A model generated the notes under the pieces. That model had not been told where the DNA came from. It made no database searches and saw only the letters and a program-made list of their open reading frames with translations. The position numbers were made by a program, and so were the translations under genes. From Asaia bogorensis (GTDB lineage: Bacteria; Pseudomonadota; Alphaproteobacteria; Reyranellales; Reyranellaceae): 64,000 bases of DNA. Positions 24,562-33,704 of the stretch are shown here, piece after piece. Positions within the stretch are counted from its first letter, which is position 1; every line of letters starts with the position of its first letter. The DNA is taken from assembly GCA_945889625.1 (NCBI GenBank), contig CAMDCE010000016.1, positions 20,470 through 84,469 of the forward strand, written 5' to 3'.

Positions 24562-25233
24562 CTAGGCCGCGCGGGAAATCACGACGCGCAGGCGACCGGT
24601 GAGAATGTCGGCCATCTGCTCGGCATGGTCGCGGCACAGCGCCTCGGCTTCGGCGATCTGGCCGGCTTCGAGCGCGCGCAGGATGCCTTCGTGCTCGTCC
24701 CACACGCTGACCCGGAGATCGCCTTCGCTGAGAGCGGCAGCCATCACGCGGCGCAGATGCTGCCAGTGCGGCTGGGCGGTCTCGCCAATCAGCGGATTGC
24801 CCGACGCCTCATAGATGAACAGATGGAAATCGATGTCGGCCTCGATGACCGAGGCGACATGGCCGCTCGCCACGGCCCGCCGGCCGACATCGAGCAGCAG
24901 GCGGCCGCGATAGGCCAAATCGGGCGTGTAGCGCGCCGCCGCCAGCCGCGCGGCCACGCCGTCGAGCGCGCCGCGCACGACATAAAGATTGTGCGCCTGC
25001 TGGACATCGAGCGGTGCCACGCACACGCCCTTGCGGCCGGCATCGATCAGGAAGCCCTCGCGGCGCAGCAGCATCATCGCCTGCAGCACCGGTTGGCGCG
25101 ACACGCCGAACTTTTGGGCGAGCTCCTCCTGGGTGATGCGGGCCCCCGATTTCAGCTCACCCGAGCAGATCGCTTCGAGGACGGCATCGTGGATACGTTC
25201 GGACAGGTCGGGTTCGGGCAGGAGCTGGCGCAT
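24562..25233 (-). CDS. GntR-family transcriptional regulator (FCD subfamily)
   Basis: The 223-residue protein has an N-terminal winged helix (SERIHDAVLEAICSGELKSG, then ITQEELAQKFGVSRQPVLQAMMLL) and a C-terminal helical FCD ligand domain with DIDFHLFIYEASGNPLI, whose Asp/His residues usually bind a metal and a carboxylate effector. It heads the operon with the dioxygenase and SAF oxidoreductase and is likely the sensor of their substrate. The start is at ATG 25233; a TGTATACA palindrome lies immediately upstream. Confidence 0.9.
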   Translation of the reverse strand: MRQLLPEPDLSERIHDAVLEAICSGELKSGARITQEELAQKFGVSRQPVLQAMMLLRREGFLIDAGRKGVCVAPLDVQQAHNLYVVRGALDGVAARLAAARYTPDLAYRGRLLLDVGRRAVASGHVASVIEADIDFHLFIYEASGNPLIGETAQPHWQHLRRVMAAALSEGDLRVSVWDEHEGILRALEAGQIAEAEALCRDHAEQMADILTGRLRVVISRAA

Positions 25234-25237
25234 GACT

Positions 25238-25247
25238 TTGTATACAG
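25238..25247 (-). promoter_or_regulatory. Candidate GntR operator TTGTATACAG
   Basis: An eight-base palindrome TGTATACA (25239-25246) is centred about ten bases before the gntR start codon. TTGTATACAA-type sites are usual for FCD GntR proteins, so autoregulation of the operon is inferred. Confidence 0.55.
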
Positions 25248-25283
25248 AACACAGAGCGCCCGGAGTCAACGGCTAGCCGGGAT

Positions 25284-26252
25284 TCAGCGGATTTTCAGGC
25301 CTTTGGCAGCCAGAAGCGGCAGGGCGCGGTCGGGGTAGTCCGTGATCAGGCCATCGATCCCCAGACCGATCAGGCGGGTCATCTCGGCGGGCAGGTTCAC
25401 TGTCCAGGGGATCACCTTCAGGCCAAGCGCGTGGGCCTCGGCAAGGTTTTCGGCAGTGAGGTTGCGCCAGAACGGCGACCAGGCCGTACATCCTGCCGCC
25501 TTGGCGAGCCGCGGCAGCGAGCCGCCGTGGGAAGCGAGATCGAGGCCGCCCAGCCAGGGCGAGGGACGGCCGGCGCCGCGGCCGACCGTGTCCATGTTGT
25601 TGCTCTCGATGGTGAGGCACACGGTCGCGATTTCCGGCGCGAGCCTCCTGGCCTCAAGGAGCGTGCGCCAGTCGAAGGACTGCACGGTCGTGCGATCGAC
25701 GGCCTTGGCCAGCCGAACCGCGTCGACCACCAGACGCGTGAAGCGTGCCGGACCGACCGTCTCATTGGGCTTTGTCGGATTGATCTTGGTCTCGATGTTG
25801 AAGCGGACCGTAGGGCCCGCCATGGCATAGAGCTCGGCAAGCGTCGGAAAGCGCTCGCCGTCGGCCGGCTTCTGCGCTGAATACTGCTTGCCGTAGTCGC
25901 TGTCGGGCTTGAGCCGGCCGATGTCGTAGCGCTTGAGTTCGGCCAGCGTGAGCGAGTGGATCGTAGGACCGGGTGCGCTCACCCACTTGCCGTCAGGCCC
26001 GCGCACCAGGTCGGGATTGAGGTGCGGATCATGGCTCAGCACCACGACATCGTCCCTGGTGATGGCGAGATCGGTTTCGAAGGTGGTCACGCCAAGTTCC
26101 GATGCGCCGCGGAAGGCGGCGAGCGTGTTCTCCGGCGCCAGGCCGCGCCCGCCGCGATGCGCCTGCAGGTCGAACGCCTGGGCATGCGCAAGGCCCGCGG
26201 GCATGAGACTAAGCGCCCAGATTGCGCAGGCGAGTGATGCGATCCGCGACAT
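25284..26252 (-). CDS. Secreted glycerophosphodiester phosphodiesterase
   Basis: The 322-residue protein has a signal peptide cut near LAHAQA (about residue 25). The catalytic domain is a TIM barrel with AHRGGRGLAPENTLAAF (His and Glu-Asn of the active site), FETDLAITRDDVVVLSHDPHL with the second catalytic His, and FNIETKINP for metal binding. It splits glycerophosphodiesters into glycerol-3-phosphate and an alcohol in the periplasm. The start at 26252 overlaps the end of the upstream htpX-type gene by 44 bases. Confidence 0.9.
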   Translation of the reverse strand: MSRIASLACAIWALSLMPAGLAHAQAFDLQAHRGGRGLAPENTLAAFRGASELGVTTFETDLAITRDDVVVLSHDPHLNPDLVRGPDGKWVSAPGPTIHSLTLAELKRYDIGRLKPDSDYGKQYSAQKPADGERFPTLAELYAMAGPTVRFNIETKINPTKPNETVGPARFTRLVVDAVRLAKAVDRTTVQSFDWRTLLEARRLAPEIATVCLTIESNNMDTVGRGAGRPSPWLGGLDLASHGGSLPRLAKAAGCTAWSPFWRNLTAENLAEAHALGLKVIPWTVNLPAEMTRLIGLGIDGLITDYPDRALPLLAAKGLKIR

Positions 26253-27165
26253 CGGGATGGGTGGCCAATAGTGCCGAGGAATTGGCGGTGAAGGTTTGCA
26301 CGGGATTGACGATGAACAGGTGTTGCGTGGCCCGGCTGACGCCGGGGAAAGGCGCGGCTGCTTCGGCGAGCTTGCCGAGCGCCGAGATGAGACCGTTGGG
26401 GTTGCGCGTGAACTGCACCGATGTTGCATCGGCAAGATACTCGCGCTGGCGCGACACCGCCATCTGAACCGCCTTGGCGGCGAACGGCGCCAGCACGGCG
26501 ACCACGATCAGCAGCACGATCAGCAGGCCGGCGCCGCTGCCTCTCTTGTCGCCGCTGCTGCGGCTGCGGCCGAACCCGCCCCAGCCCATCGTGCGCAGCA
26601 GCATGTCGCAGACCAACGCGATCAGCCCGACAGTGACGCCCACCACCACCATGTAGCGCGTGTCGAGATTGGCGAGATGGGCCATCTCATGTGCCACGAC
26701 ACCCTGCAGCTCGTCGCGGCTGAGCTTGTCCAGAAGCCCGCGCGTCACCACGACCGTACCGTGGCCGACCGACGTTCCGGTGGCGAAGGCGTTCAGCGCC
26801 TCGGTCTCCAGCACCATGACCTTGGGCATCGGCACGCCTGACGCGAGCGACATCTCCTCGACCACGTTATAGAGCTGCGGAGCGTCGGCCGTCTGGATCT
26901 CCTTGGCGCCGGCCATGGCGAGCACCAGGCGATCGCCGATCGCAAGCGAGACCATGCTCCAGCCGACGCTGACGGCCGCCATCGCCGCGGCGGCCACGAT
27001 GCCGGCCCGGCTCACCAGCAGCACGGAGTCCGTTGCCTCGCCTTCGACCAGCCAGCCGACCGCATAACCGGTCATCGCCGCCAGCAGCGTCAGCACGACC
27101 AGCAACACGATCGTGTTGCGCCGATTGGCCGCCTGGGCTGCGACAAAATCGGTGGTGCTGCTCAT
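26209..27165 (-). CDS. HtpX-like M48 family membrane metalloprotease
   Basis: The 318-residue protein has two N-terminal membrane helices (about 19-41 and 52-75), the zinc motif HEMAH (His159, Glu160, His163), further helices at about 173-192 and 213-233, and the third ligand Glu in SRQREYLADA. It belongs to the M48B group that removes damaged membrane proteins. Its pairing with a LemA gene 15 bases upstream is widespread in bacteria. The final THPDVADRITRL is the usual HtpX end. Confidence 0.9.
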   Translation of the reverse strand: MSSTTDFVAAQAANRRNTIVLLVVLTLLAAMTGYAVGWLVEGEATDSVLLVSRAGIVAAAAMAAVSVGWSMVSLAIGDRLVLAMAGAKEIQTADAPQLYNVVEEMSLASGVPMPKVMVLETEALNAFATGTSVGHGTVVVTRGLLDKLSRDELQGVVAHEMAHLANLDTRYMVVVGVTVGLIALVCDMLLRTMGWGGFGRSRSSGDKRGSGAGLLIVLLIVVAVLAPFAAKAVQMAVSRQREYLADATSVQFTRNPNGLISALGKLAEAAAPFPGVSRATQHLFIVNPVQTFTANSSALLATHPDVADRITRLRNLGA

Positions 27166-27180
27166 CGCCGAGAGCCGGGA

Positions 27181-27732
27181 CTAGCGCAGCGCGACCTTGG
27201 GCACTTCGCGCTCGCCCTCGGGCATGTTGAACAGCTCCATCGGGCCGAAGCCCAGCGAGGCCGCGGCCAGCACCGCCGGGAAGCTCTGGCGGCGGGTGTT
27301 ATAGGCGTTGACCGAGTCGTTGTAGAACTGGCGCGAGAAGGCGATCTTGTTCTCCGTCGTCGTCAGTTCCTCCTGCAGCTGCTTGATATTGTCGTTGGCC
27401 TTGAGCAGGGGGTAGCTCTCGACCAGCCCGAGCAGCCCGCGCGTCGCCTGTGTCAGCGCAGCTTCCGCGGGGCCGGCCTGGGCGGGGCCCGACGCGGCAA
27501 CGGCGGCATTGCGTGCCTGGACCACCTTGGTGAGCGTCTCCTGCTCGTAGCCCATGGCGTCCTTCACCACCTGAACCAGGTTGGGAATGAGATCGTGACG
27601 GCGCTTCAGCTGCACGTCGATCTGGCTCCACGCCGTCTGCCCCTGATTGCGGCTGCCGACCAGGCCGTTGTAGGTGGCGATCAGCCACAGCGCGATCAGG
27701 ACAATGACGCCAAGTACGATCCAGAAAGTCAT
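27181..27732 (-). CDS. LemA family protein
   Basis: The 183-residue protein has one N-terminal membrane helix (about residues 3-23), then the LemA domain with YNGLVGSRNQGQTAWSQIDVQLKRRHDLIPNLV and SFPAVLAAASLGF. The helical domain faces the periplasm or outside. Function is not settled, but the gene very often precedes an HtpX-like protease, as it does here, so a joint role in membrane quality control is inferred. Confidence 0.93.
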   Translation of the reverse strand: MTFWIVLGVIVLIALWLIATYNGLVGSRNQGQTAWSQIDVQLKRRHDLIPNLVQVVKDAMGYEQETLTKVVQARNAAVAASGPAQAGPAEAALTQATRGLLGLVESYPLLKANDNIKQLQEELTTTENKIAFSRQFYNDSVNAYNTRRQSFPAVLAAASLGFGPMELFNMPEGEREVPKVALR

Positions 27733-27808
27733 GCGCTTGCCTCCGTTGCCGTCCGCTTGCTGTCGGGGCCAGTTTAGTCATGATTGCGCCAACCCGGGAG
27801 GATTAACC

Positions 27809-28276
27809 ATGGATGCGACCGCATTGCTGAAGCAATTCTGCTCCGCCGTCGAACGGCGCGACGGCACGGGCTTCGCTTCCCTGTTCACCGAGGACGGCGT
27901 CTATCACGACGTCTTCTACGGTGCCTTCAAGGGCCGTGAAAAAATCGCCGAAATGATCGACGACTGGTTCCACCGCACGGCGCGCGAGTTCCGGTGGGAG
28001 ATGTTCCGGCCGGTCAGCGACGGCAAGACGCTCTATGCCTACTACACCTTCAGCTACGTCTCGACCCTGCCGGAAGCCCAGGGCAAGCGCGTCGGCTTCG
28101 AGGGCGTCTCCATGATGGGCCTCAGCGACGGCAAGATCGCCGAGTACCGCGAGGTCGCCAATGTCGGGCCGGGTTTCGTCGACATGGGCTTTGCGCCCGA
28201 GCGCGTTTCGAAGATCCTGGCCAAGGAAGGCGCCCACCTGAAGAAGCAGCCGGAGTGGCAGCGGCACACGACATGA
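27809..28276 (+). CDS. NTF2/SnoaL-like protein
   Basis: The 155-residue protein begins LLKQFCSAVERRDGTGFASLFTEDGVYHDVFYGAFKGREKI, the pattern of SnoaL-like polyketide-cyclase or ketosteroid-isomerase folds, and continues with YYTFSYVSTLPEAQGKRV and GLSDGKIAEYREV. These domains form a cone-shaped pocket for small hydrophobic ligands; whether it is an enzyme is not clear. ATG 27809 follows a GGGAGGA site. It ends right before an R1 repeat. Confidence 0.82.
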   Translation: MDATALLKQFCSAVERRDGTGFASLFTEDGVYHDVFYGAFKGREKIAEMIDDWFHRTAREFRWEMFRPVSDGKTLYAYYTFSYVSTLPEAQGKRVGFEGVSMMGLSDGKIAEYREVANVGPGFVDMGFAPERVSKILAKEGAHLKKQPEWQRHTT

Positions 28277-28277
28277 C

Positions 28278-28380
28278 TGTCGTCCTGAGCGTAGCGAAGG
28301 ACCTAGCAGAACGACCGGATACGACCTTGGATACCGAGTGCGGGGTTGGCGCAAGGTCCTTCGCTGCGCTCAGGACGACA
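28278..28380. repeat. Dispersed inverted repeat, family R1
   Basis: Arms of 27 bases (28278-28304 and 28354-28380) starting TGTCGTCCTGAGCG and ending CTCAGGACGACA pair with only one or two mismatches. It starts one base after the stop of the SnoaL-like gene and ends 14 bases before the stop of the convergent dioxygenase gene. Confidence 0.85.
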
Positions 28381-28394
28381 AAGTGGTCTGAGCT

Positions 28395-29366
28395 TCAGCC
28401 GTTGTAGGCGCGGCTGCCGCGGTCGCGCAGCCATAGGCGCACCAGCAGGCGTTTGAGCTCGGCCTCCGGCCAGTCGCGGAACGCGGTGCGCTTGTGGCCG
28501 AGCGCGCGGTTGTCGATCAACTGCATCTGGCCGGGCTGGAAGTGAAAGCGGGCGGCCATGTCCGGCGCGTTGAGGATCGCCTCGAATGCCTCCAGCGCGG
28601 CGGCGCCCTCGGGGTCGAGGTCGACGCCGGCGATCTTGTGGCCGTTCGTCACCTGGAAGTGCGACAGGCGTGCGATCAGCCGGCCGTCCTCGCTTTCGAG
28701 CATCGGATGGTAGGTCGTCATGACGTCGTCCGGCGCGTGTTCGCGCTGCCGGTCGAAATGGAACGGATGGTAAAGCCGTGGCAGCAGATTGGGATGGCGT
28801 CGCCGCATCTCTTCGTGCGCTGAAGCAAAGCTCACGATGCCGCTCACGCCGCCTTCCATCGCGGTGCGCAGGCAGAGCAGCCCGACATAGTGCGGCGGCA
28901 CCAGGTTGTAGCTGTTGTCGGTGTGAAAGTTCTGCTCGTAGTTGGTGACGTCGGGACGCACGCCGTTGCCCGGCGGCCGGCCGAGGTCGGTGACGTCGTA
29001 GATCGACGTGCCGTCCCACTTCTGCGCCACCGGCCGGGCGACCAGCGAGGCCAGCAGCCACCACACCGCGCGGGCGCCCTCCTGCGACCAGCGCTCGACG
29101 GGCAGGCGGTCGATGACGGCGAAGCCCGGCCCGTCATCGAGGCTGCGCTTGACCTCGCGCATGAAGGAGCGCGCGGCGTCGAGCGCAAAATCGTCCGGAC
29201 GCAGCAGCAACAGCGGGATCGGATCGCGGTCGAGGGCTGCGACGAGGCGGTCGAGTTCGGCCTCGACGTCGGCCGGCAGCGCCATTTTGCCAGCGTCGGC
29301 CGCCAGATCGGCGCCGCGCCACAGCAGCCGCTGGGGAATGGCCGTGCTGGGCAGAGGCTCGGACAT
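28395..29366 (-). CDS. TauD/TfdA-family 2-oxoglutarate dioxygenase
   Basis: The 323-residue protein has an iron-binding His148 and Asp150 in NFHTDNSY and a distal His291 in ALGHKRTAFRDW, where Arg293 would bind 2-oxoglutarate. It is related to the second TauD-like protein at 41305-42363, which shares PVERWS, the HTD motif and the HxRTAF end. The family oxidises sulfonates, phenoxyacids or amino-acid derivatives; nothing here fixes the substrate. It follows dapD by 11 bases on the same strand. Confidence 0.85.
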   Translation of the reverse strand: MSEPLPSTAIPQRLLWRGADLAADAGKMALPADVEAELDRLVAALDRDPIPLLLLRPDDFALDAARSFMREVKRSLDDGPGFAVIDRLPVERWSQEGARAVWWLLASLVARPVAQKWDGTSIYDVTDLGRPPGNGVRPDVTNYEQNFHTDNSYNLVPPHYVGLLCLRTAMEGGVSGIVSFASAHEEMRRRHPNLLPRLYHPFHFDRQREHAPDDVMTTYHPMLESEDGRLIARLSHFQVTNGHKIAGVDLDPEGAAALEAFEAILNAPDMAARFHFQPGQMQLIDNRALGHKRTAFRDWPEAELKRLLVRLWLRDRGSRAYNG

Positions 29367-29377
29367 TCCCACCCCGC

Positions 29378-30217
29378 TCAGTCGCGCAAGAGCTCGTTGA
29401 TCGAGGTCTTGGACCGCGTGCGCTCGTCGACCGTCTTGACGATCACCGCGCAGTAGGTCGAGGGCCGGTTGGGACCGCCGCCGATGTTGCCCGGCACGAC
29501 CACCGAATAGGGCGGCACCTTGCCGACATGGATCTGGCCCGTGGCGCGATCGACCACCTTGGTGGTGGCCGAGATGAACACGCCCATCGACAGCACCGCG
29601 CCGGTGCCGACGATCACCCCTTCGACGACCTCGGAGCGGGCGCCGATGAAGCAGTTGTCCTCGATGATCACCGGGTTGGCCTGCAGCGGCTCGAGCACGC
29701 CTCCGATGCCGACGCCACCCGAGAGGTGGCAGTTCTTGCCGATCTGGGCGCACGAGCCGACCGTCGCCCAGGTGTCGACCATGGTGTTGGTGTCGACATA
29801 GGCGCCGAGGTTGACGAACGACGGCATCAGCACGACGGAGGGTGCGATGTAGGAGCCGCGGCGCACGATCGAGCCCGGCACCGCGCGGAAGCCCGCCTTG
29901 GCGAAGCGCGCGGCGTTCCAGCCGGCAGTCTTGAGCGGCACCTTGTCGAACCACGGCGCGCCGCCGAGGCCGGGGAATACCGCGCCACCGTCCATCGGCA
30001 CCGAATCGTAGAGCCGGAACGACAGCAGCACGGCCTTCTTCAGCCACTGGTGCACGACCCATTCGTCGCCCACTTTCTCGGCAGTGCGGAAGGAGCCGTC
30101 GTCGAGCCCGGCGATCGCCGCCTCGACCGCGTCGCGGACGTCGCCCTTGGTAGCGCTGCTGATCCCGTCGCGCTTTTCCCACGCCGCGTCGATGGTCGCC
30201 TGAAGCTGCTTGCTCAT
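29378..30217 (-). CDS. dapD: 2,3,4,5-tetrahydropyridine-2,6-dicarboxylate N-succinyltransferase
   Basis: DapD succinylates tetrahydrodipicolinate in the DAP/lysine pathway. The 279-residue protein has an N-terminal helical region and a left-handed beta-helix of hexapeptide repeats, seen in [39 protein letters not shown] and [22 protein letters not shown]. The start at ATG 30217 gives the expected [14 protein letters not shown]. It is divergent from nudB. dapB, another gene of the pathway, is at 33862. Confidence 0.97.
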   Translation of the reverse strand: MSKQLQATIDAAWEKRDGISSATKGDVRDAVEAAIAGLDDGSFRTAEKVGDEWVVHQWLKKAVLLSFRLYDSVPMDGGAVFPGLGGAPWFDKVPLKTAGWNAARFAKAGFRAVPGSIVRRGSYIAPSVVLMPSFVNLGAYVDTNTMVDTWATVGSCAQIGKNCHLSGGVGIGGVLEPLQANPVIIEDNCFIGARSEVVEGVIVGTGAVLSMGVFISATTKVVDRATGQIHVGKVPPYSVVVPGNIGGGPNRPSTYCAVIVKTVDERTRSKTSINELLRD

Positions 30218-30260
30218 TGTTCCCTCAGAAAAAGTCGGGCGACCATATATGCTGCCACCG

Positions 30261-30698
30261 ATGGCCTTCAAGCTTCCTGAATCGGTGCTGGTGGTGGTGC
30301 ATACACCCGCGCTGGACGTACTCCTGCTGGAGCGGGTCCACCAGTCCGGCTTCTGGCAGTCGGTGACGGGCTCGCGCGAGCCGGACGATCCCGACCTCGC
30401 GGCGGCGGCTCGGCGCGAGCTTCTGGAGGAAACCGGTCTTTCCGTCGGCACGCTGAGCGATTGGCGCCTGACCAACCGCTACGAGATCTGGCCGCAATGG
30501 CGGTCCCGCTACGCGCCCGAGGTCACGCACAACACCGAGCATGTCTTCGGCTTCAAGGTTGACCAGCAGACGGTCGCCACCCTCGATCCCGTCGAGCACA
30601 CCGCCCAGCTCTGGTTGCCGTGGCAGGAGGCCATGGAGAAAACTTTCTCGCCGACCAACCGCGACGCGATCTGGCAACTGTCCCGGAGGTCGACGTGA
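30261..30698 (+). CDS. nudB: Dihydroneopterin triphosphate diphosphatase (Nudix)
   Basis: The 145-residue protein begins [35 protein letters not shown], a near match to the NudB start, then a Nudix box ending [10 protein letters not shown]. The box is one residue longer than consensus and has Asp where the first Glu should be, but the metal-binding REL-x-EE is intact. NudB removes pyrophosphate from dihydroneopterin triphosphate in folate synthesis. The stop overlaps the next gene's GTG start by four bases. Confidence 0.85.
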   Translation: MAFKLPESVLVVVHTPALDVLLLERVHQSGFWQSVTGSREPDDPDLAAAARRELLEETGLSVGTLSDWRLTNRYEIWPQWRSRYAPEVTHNTEHVFGFKVDQQTVATLDPVEHTAQLWLPWQEAMEKTFSPTNRDAIWQLSRRST

Positions 30699-32071
30699 CC
30701 GGCACCCCCAAGGAAACCTCCAAGCTCGGCCAGTTCAGCTGGGCGCTGTTCGACTGGGCCAACCAGCCCTTCTTCACCGTCGTCACCACCTTCATTTTCG
30801 CGCCCTACTTCGCCAACGTCATGATCGGCGATCCGGTGAAAGGCCAGGCCGCCTGGGCCTTCACGCAATCGACCGCGGGCATCATCATCGCCGTGCTGAG
30901 CCCTTTCCTCGGCGCCATGGCCGATGCCGGCGGCCGGCGCAAACCCTATGTCTTCGCCTTCCAGCTCCTGCTGGCGGCGGGCTGCGTCGCCTTGTGGTGG
31001 GCCTATCCCCATCGGCCCGACCTCGCCCTGCCGATCGGCTGCGCGATCATCGTGGCCACCGTCGGCGCGGAAATGTCGATCGTGTTCAACAACGCCCAGC
31101 TACCCTTGATCGTGCGGCCCCAGCGCATGGGCTGGCTGAGCGGCTTCGGTTGGGGATTGGGCTACTGCGGCGGGTTGATCGCGCTCTTCATCGTGCTGGC
31201 GTCCAGCATGCCCGCCATGTTCGGGCTCGCCGCCAACAACGACCGTCCCTTGTTCGGCCTCGATGCGGCCAGCAACGAGCTCGAGCGCCTGACCGGACCG
31301 GCATCGGCGCTCTGGCTGGCGCTGTTCGTGCTGCCGATGTTCCTGTTCACGCCCGACCATGCCGGCGCGGCGCGGCTGCCGCCGTGGCGGGCGGCCAAGC
31401 AGGGCGGCACGGCACTGCTCGCCACGCTGCGCAAGCTTCGCCATCACCGCAACACCCTTACCTTCCTGATCGCCTTCATGCTCTACAACGACGGGCTGGC
31501 GGCGATCATCGCCTTCGGCGGCGTCTATGCCTCGGCGACCTTCGGTTGGAGCACGGTGACGCTCGGCATCTTCGGCATCATCCTGACGGTGTTCGCCATT
31601 CCCGGCGCCTTTCTGGGCGGCCGTCTCGACGATGCGTTCGGCAGCAAGCGCACGGTGCAGCTCGCCACGGCCGGCGTGATCGTGGCCACTGTCGGTATTG
31701 TCGGCGTCACCGCCGACGCAGTGCTGTTTGTCATTCCCACCGATCCGCTCTCGGCGACACGCGGCCTGTTCGGCTCGGTCCAGGAAAAAGCATTCATGGC
31801 CTTCGCCCTGCTGCTGGGCTTCTGCATGGGCCCGATGCAGGCGGCGAGCCGCACCCTGATCGGCCGGCTGGCGCCGGCGGGCATGAGCGGCGAGTTCTAC
31901 GGCCTGTTTGCGCTCTCCGGGCGGGCGACCGCCTGGATGGCGCCGCTCGCCATCGGCGTCATCACGACCGCGACGCAGTCCAATCGGCTGGGCGTGGCGT
32001 GCGTGCTGGTCTTCCTGGTGCTAGGTTTTTGCCTGCTGTGGCGGGTGCGCGAGGAGCGCACCCAGACGTAA
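30695..32071 (+). CDS. MFS transporter of the UMF1 (Atg22-like) family
   Basis: The 458-residue protein has twelve membrane helices and opens with the family signature WALFDWANQPFFTVVTTFIFAPYF. The MFS loop is seen as GAMADAGGRRKPYV, and a matching second-half loop as GGRLDDAFGSKRTV. UMF1 members are distant homologues of the vacuolar effluxer Atg22; the bacterial substrate is not known. GTG 30695 was chosen because of the GGAGG site at 30684-30688 and its four-base overlap with nudB. Confidence 0.9.
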   Translation: MTGTPKETSKLGQFSWALFDWANQPFFTVVTTFIFAPYFANVMIGDPVKGQAAWAFTQSTAGIIIAVLSPFLGAMADAGGRRKPYVFAFQLLLAAGCVALWWAYPHRPDLALPIGCAIIVATVGAEMSIVFNNAQLPLIVRPQRMGWLSGFGWGLGYCGGLIALFIVLASSMPAMFGLAANNDRPLFGLDAASNELERLTGPASALWLALFVLPMFLFTPDHAGAARLPPWRAAKQGGTALLATLRKLRHHRNTLTFLIAFMLYNDGLAAIIAFGGVYASATFGWSTVTLGIFGIILTVFAIPGAFLGGRLDDAFGSKRTVQLATAGVIVATVGIVGVTADAVLFVIPTDPLSATRGLFGSVQEKAFMAFALLLGFCMGPMQAASRTLIGRLAPAGMSGEFYGLFALSGRATAWMAPLAIGVITTATQSNRLGVACVLVFLVLGFCLLWRVREERTQT

Positions 32072-32082
32072 GGGAGGGCTGC

Positions 32083-32400
32083 ATGATCACCGCCATCGTG
32101 AACTTCAAGCTGCCGGCCGGCATCGACGCCAAGAAGGCCGCCGAACTCTTCAAGACCTCGGCGCCAAAATATCGCGGCATGAAGGGCCTGGTGCGCAAAT
32201 ACTATCTGTTCGACGACGAAAAGCGCATCGGCGGCGGCGTCTATCTGTGGAAGAGCCGGGCCGATGCCGACTCGGTCTACACACCGCAGTGGAAGGCCTA
32301 CATTGCCGACCGCTATGGCGCCGCACCCGACATCCGCTATTTCGAGACGGCGGTCGTGGTCGATAACGAGACGGACAAGATTCTGGACGTGGCGGCGTAG
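32083..32400 (+). CDS. YdhR-like monooxygenase-fold protein
   Basis: The 105-residue protein reads ITAIVNFKLPAGIDAKKAAELF, then APKYRGMKGLVRKYYLFDDE and GGGVYLWKSRADADS, the pattern of the YdhR/ABM ferredoxin-like fold. Such dimers act on small aromatic ligands in some cases. It starts 11 bases after the UMF1 transporter on the same strand and may share its substrate. The stop is followed within four bases by an R1 repeat. Confidence 0.85.
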   Translation: MITAIVNFKLPAGIDAKKAAELFKTSAPKYRGMKGLVRKYYLFDDEKRIGGGVYLWKSRADADSVYTPQWKAYIADRYGAAPDIRYFETAVVVDNETDKILDVAA

Positions 32401-32403
32401 CAA

Positions 32404-32537
32404 ATTGTCGTCCTGAGTCACGCGGGGTAATCCCCGAGCTTAAGCGAAGGGCTTAGCAGTAGTTAAATCGAGTCCTTGGCGAGCGTGAGATCCTTCGCTT
32501 CGCTCGAGGCGGAGGTTACTCCGCCGCGGATGACAAT
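32404..32537. repeat. Dispersed inverted repeat, family R1
   Basis: It begins ATTGTCGTCCTGAGT and ends GCGGATGACAAT, with inner GCGAAGGG/CCTTCGC arms. It extends 22 bases into the 3' end of the convergent nth gene, coding its last residues (TLSSAAE) and stop. The TTG-TCA-TCC codons used there are the same as those ending the UGSC selenoprotein. Confidence 0.8.
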
Positions 32538-33175
32538 GTCGTCTTTCCCTTGAAGGTGCAGAGGTCGTCCACCACGCACTTCGGGCACTCGGGCTTGCGC
32601 GCCTTGCAGGTGTAGCGGCCATGCAGGATCAGCCAGTGATGGGCATGCAGGCGGAACTCCTCGGGCACGCGTTTCAATAGTTTGAGCTCGACCTGCAGCG
32701 GGTTCTTGCCCGGCGCCAGGCCGGTGCGGTTGCCGACCCGGAAGATGTGCGTGTCGACGGCGATGGTCGCCTCACCGAACGCCACGTTCATCACCACATT
32801 GGCCGTCTTGCGGCCGACGCCGGGCAGCGCCTGGAGCTCTTCATGCGTGTGCGGCACCTCGCCACCGTGCCGCTCGATCAGCAGGCGGCTGAGCGCGATG
32901 ACGTTCTTGGCCTTGGTGCGGAACAGGCCGATCGTCTTGATGTAGCCGATCAGCTTCTTCTCGCCGAGCGCCAGCATCTGGGCGGGCGTCTTGATTTTCT
33001 CGAACAGCGGCGTGGTGGCGCGGTTGACGCCCACGTCGGTGGCCTGCGCCGACAGCACGACGGCCACCAGCAAATGATAGACGTTGTCGTATTCCAGCTC
33101 GGTCTTGGGCTCGGGCATCGCCTTGCGCAGACGGGCGAAGAACTCGGGAATATCCGCTGGTTTCATCAGGGCCAT
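32516..33175 (-). CDS. nth: Endonuclease III
   Basis: Nth is a DNA glycosylase/AP lyase that removes oxidised pyrimidines. The 219-residue protein has the helix-hairpin-helix LPGVGRKTANVV with catalytic Lys123, catalytic Asp141 in AVDTHIFRV, and the [4Fe-4S] ligands Cys190, Cys197, Cys200 and Cys206. The last seven residues are encoded by the R1 repeat and replace the usual family tail. Confidence 0.97.
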   Translation of the reverse strand: MALMKPADIPEFFARLRKAMPEPKTELEYDNVYHLLVAVVLSAQATDVGVNRATTPLFEKIKTPAQMLALGEKKLIGYIKTIGLFRTKAKNVIALSRLLIERHGGEVPHTHEELQALPGVGRKTANVVMNVAFGEATIAVDTHIFRVGNRTGLAPGKNPLQVELKLLKRVPEEFRLHAHHWLILHGRYTCKARKPECPKCVVDDLCTFKGKTTLSSAAE

Positions 33176-33209
33176 GGCAAGACGCTAACCGAACCCCTAA
33201 ATTGACGCC

Positions 33210-33704
33210 ATGGTCGACGCCCGTCCCGCGGTTCATTTCGCGACCTCGCTCAGCCCGCACCGCAGCCTGTCGCCGGAAGGCTTCAAGTGGCTGCTGCGCG
33301 GCGCCGTGGCTGCCAATCTGCTGATCGGCGTGCCGATGCTCGTCATCGGCGCCTGGCCGGTGCTGGGCTTCATGGGGCTCGACGTCCTTTTGCTGTGGTG
33401 GTTGTTCAAGCGCAGCTACCTCGACGCCAAGCGCAGCGAAACCCTGCTGCTGACCGACCGCGAGCTGATCGTCGATCGCCGCGCGCCCGACGGCGAGCGC
33501 GAGGAGCACCGGCTCGACGTCTACTGGCTGCGGGTCGAGCTGGCACCGGAGGCCGAGCGCCTGGTCGTGGTGTCGCGTGGCAACCGAGTGGTGATCGGCC
33601 GCTTCCTCTCACCCGGCGAGCGCGCCGAGGTGGCCGAGCAGCTCAAGGTGGCGCTCGCCAATATGCGCGCGCCGCAATACGAGCACGATTGGGACGAAGC
33701 CTAA
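33210..33704 (+). CDS. DUF2244 integral membrane protein
   Basis: The 164-residue protein has two membrane helices (about residues 31-48 and 52-69) followed by KRSYLDAKRSETLLLTDRELIV and a soluble C-terminal part with VVVSRGNRVVIGRFLSPGER. This is the DUF2244 pattern common in alphaproteobacteria, often beside nth as here. The function is unknown. The stop codon (33702-33704) is the edge of the R2 repeat. Confidence 0.88.
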   Translation: MVDARPAVHFATSLSPHRSLSPEGFKWLLRGAVAANLLIGVPMLVIGAWPVLGFMGLDVLLLWWLFKRSYLDAKRSETLLLTDRELIVDRRAPDGEREEHRLDVYWLRVELAPEAERLVVVSRGNRVVIGRFLSPGERAEVAEQLKVALANMRAPQYEHDWDEA

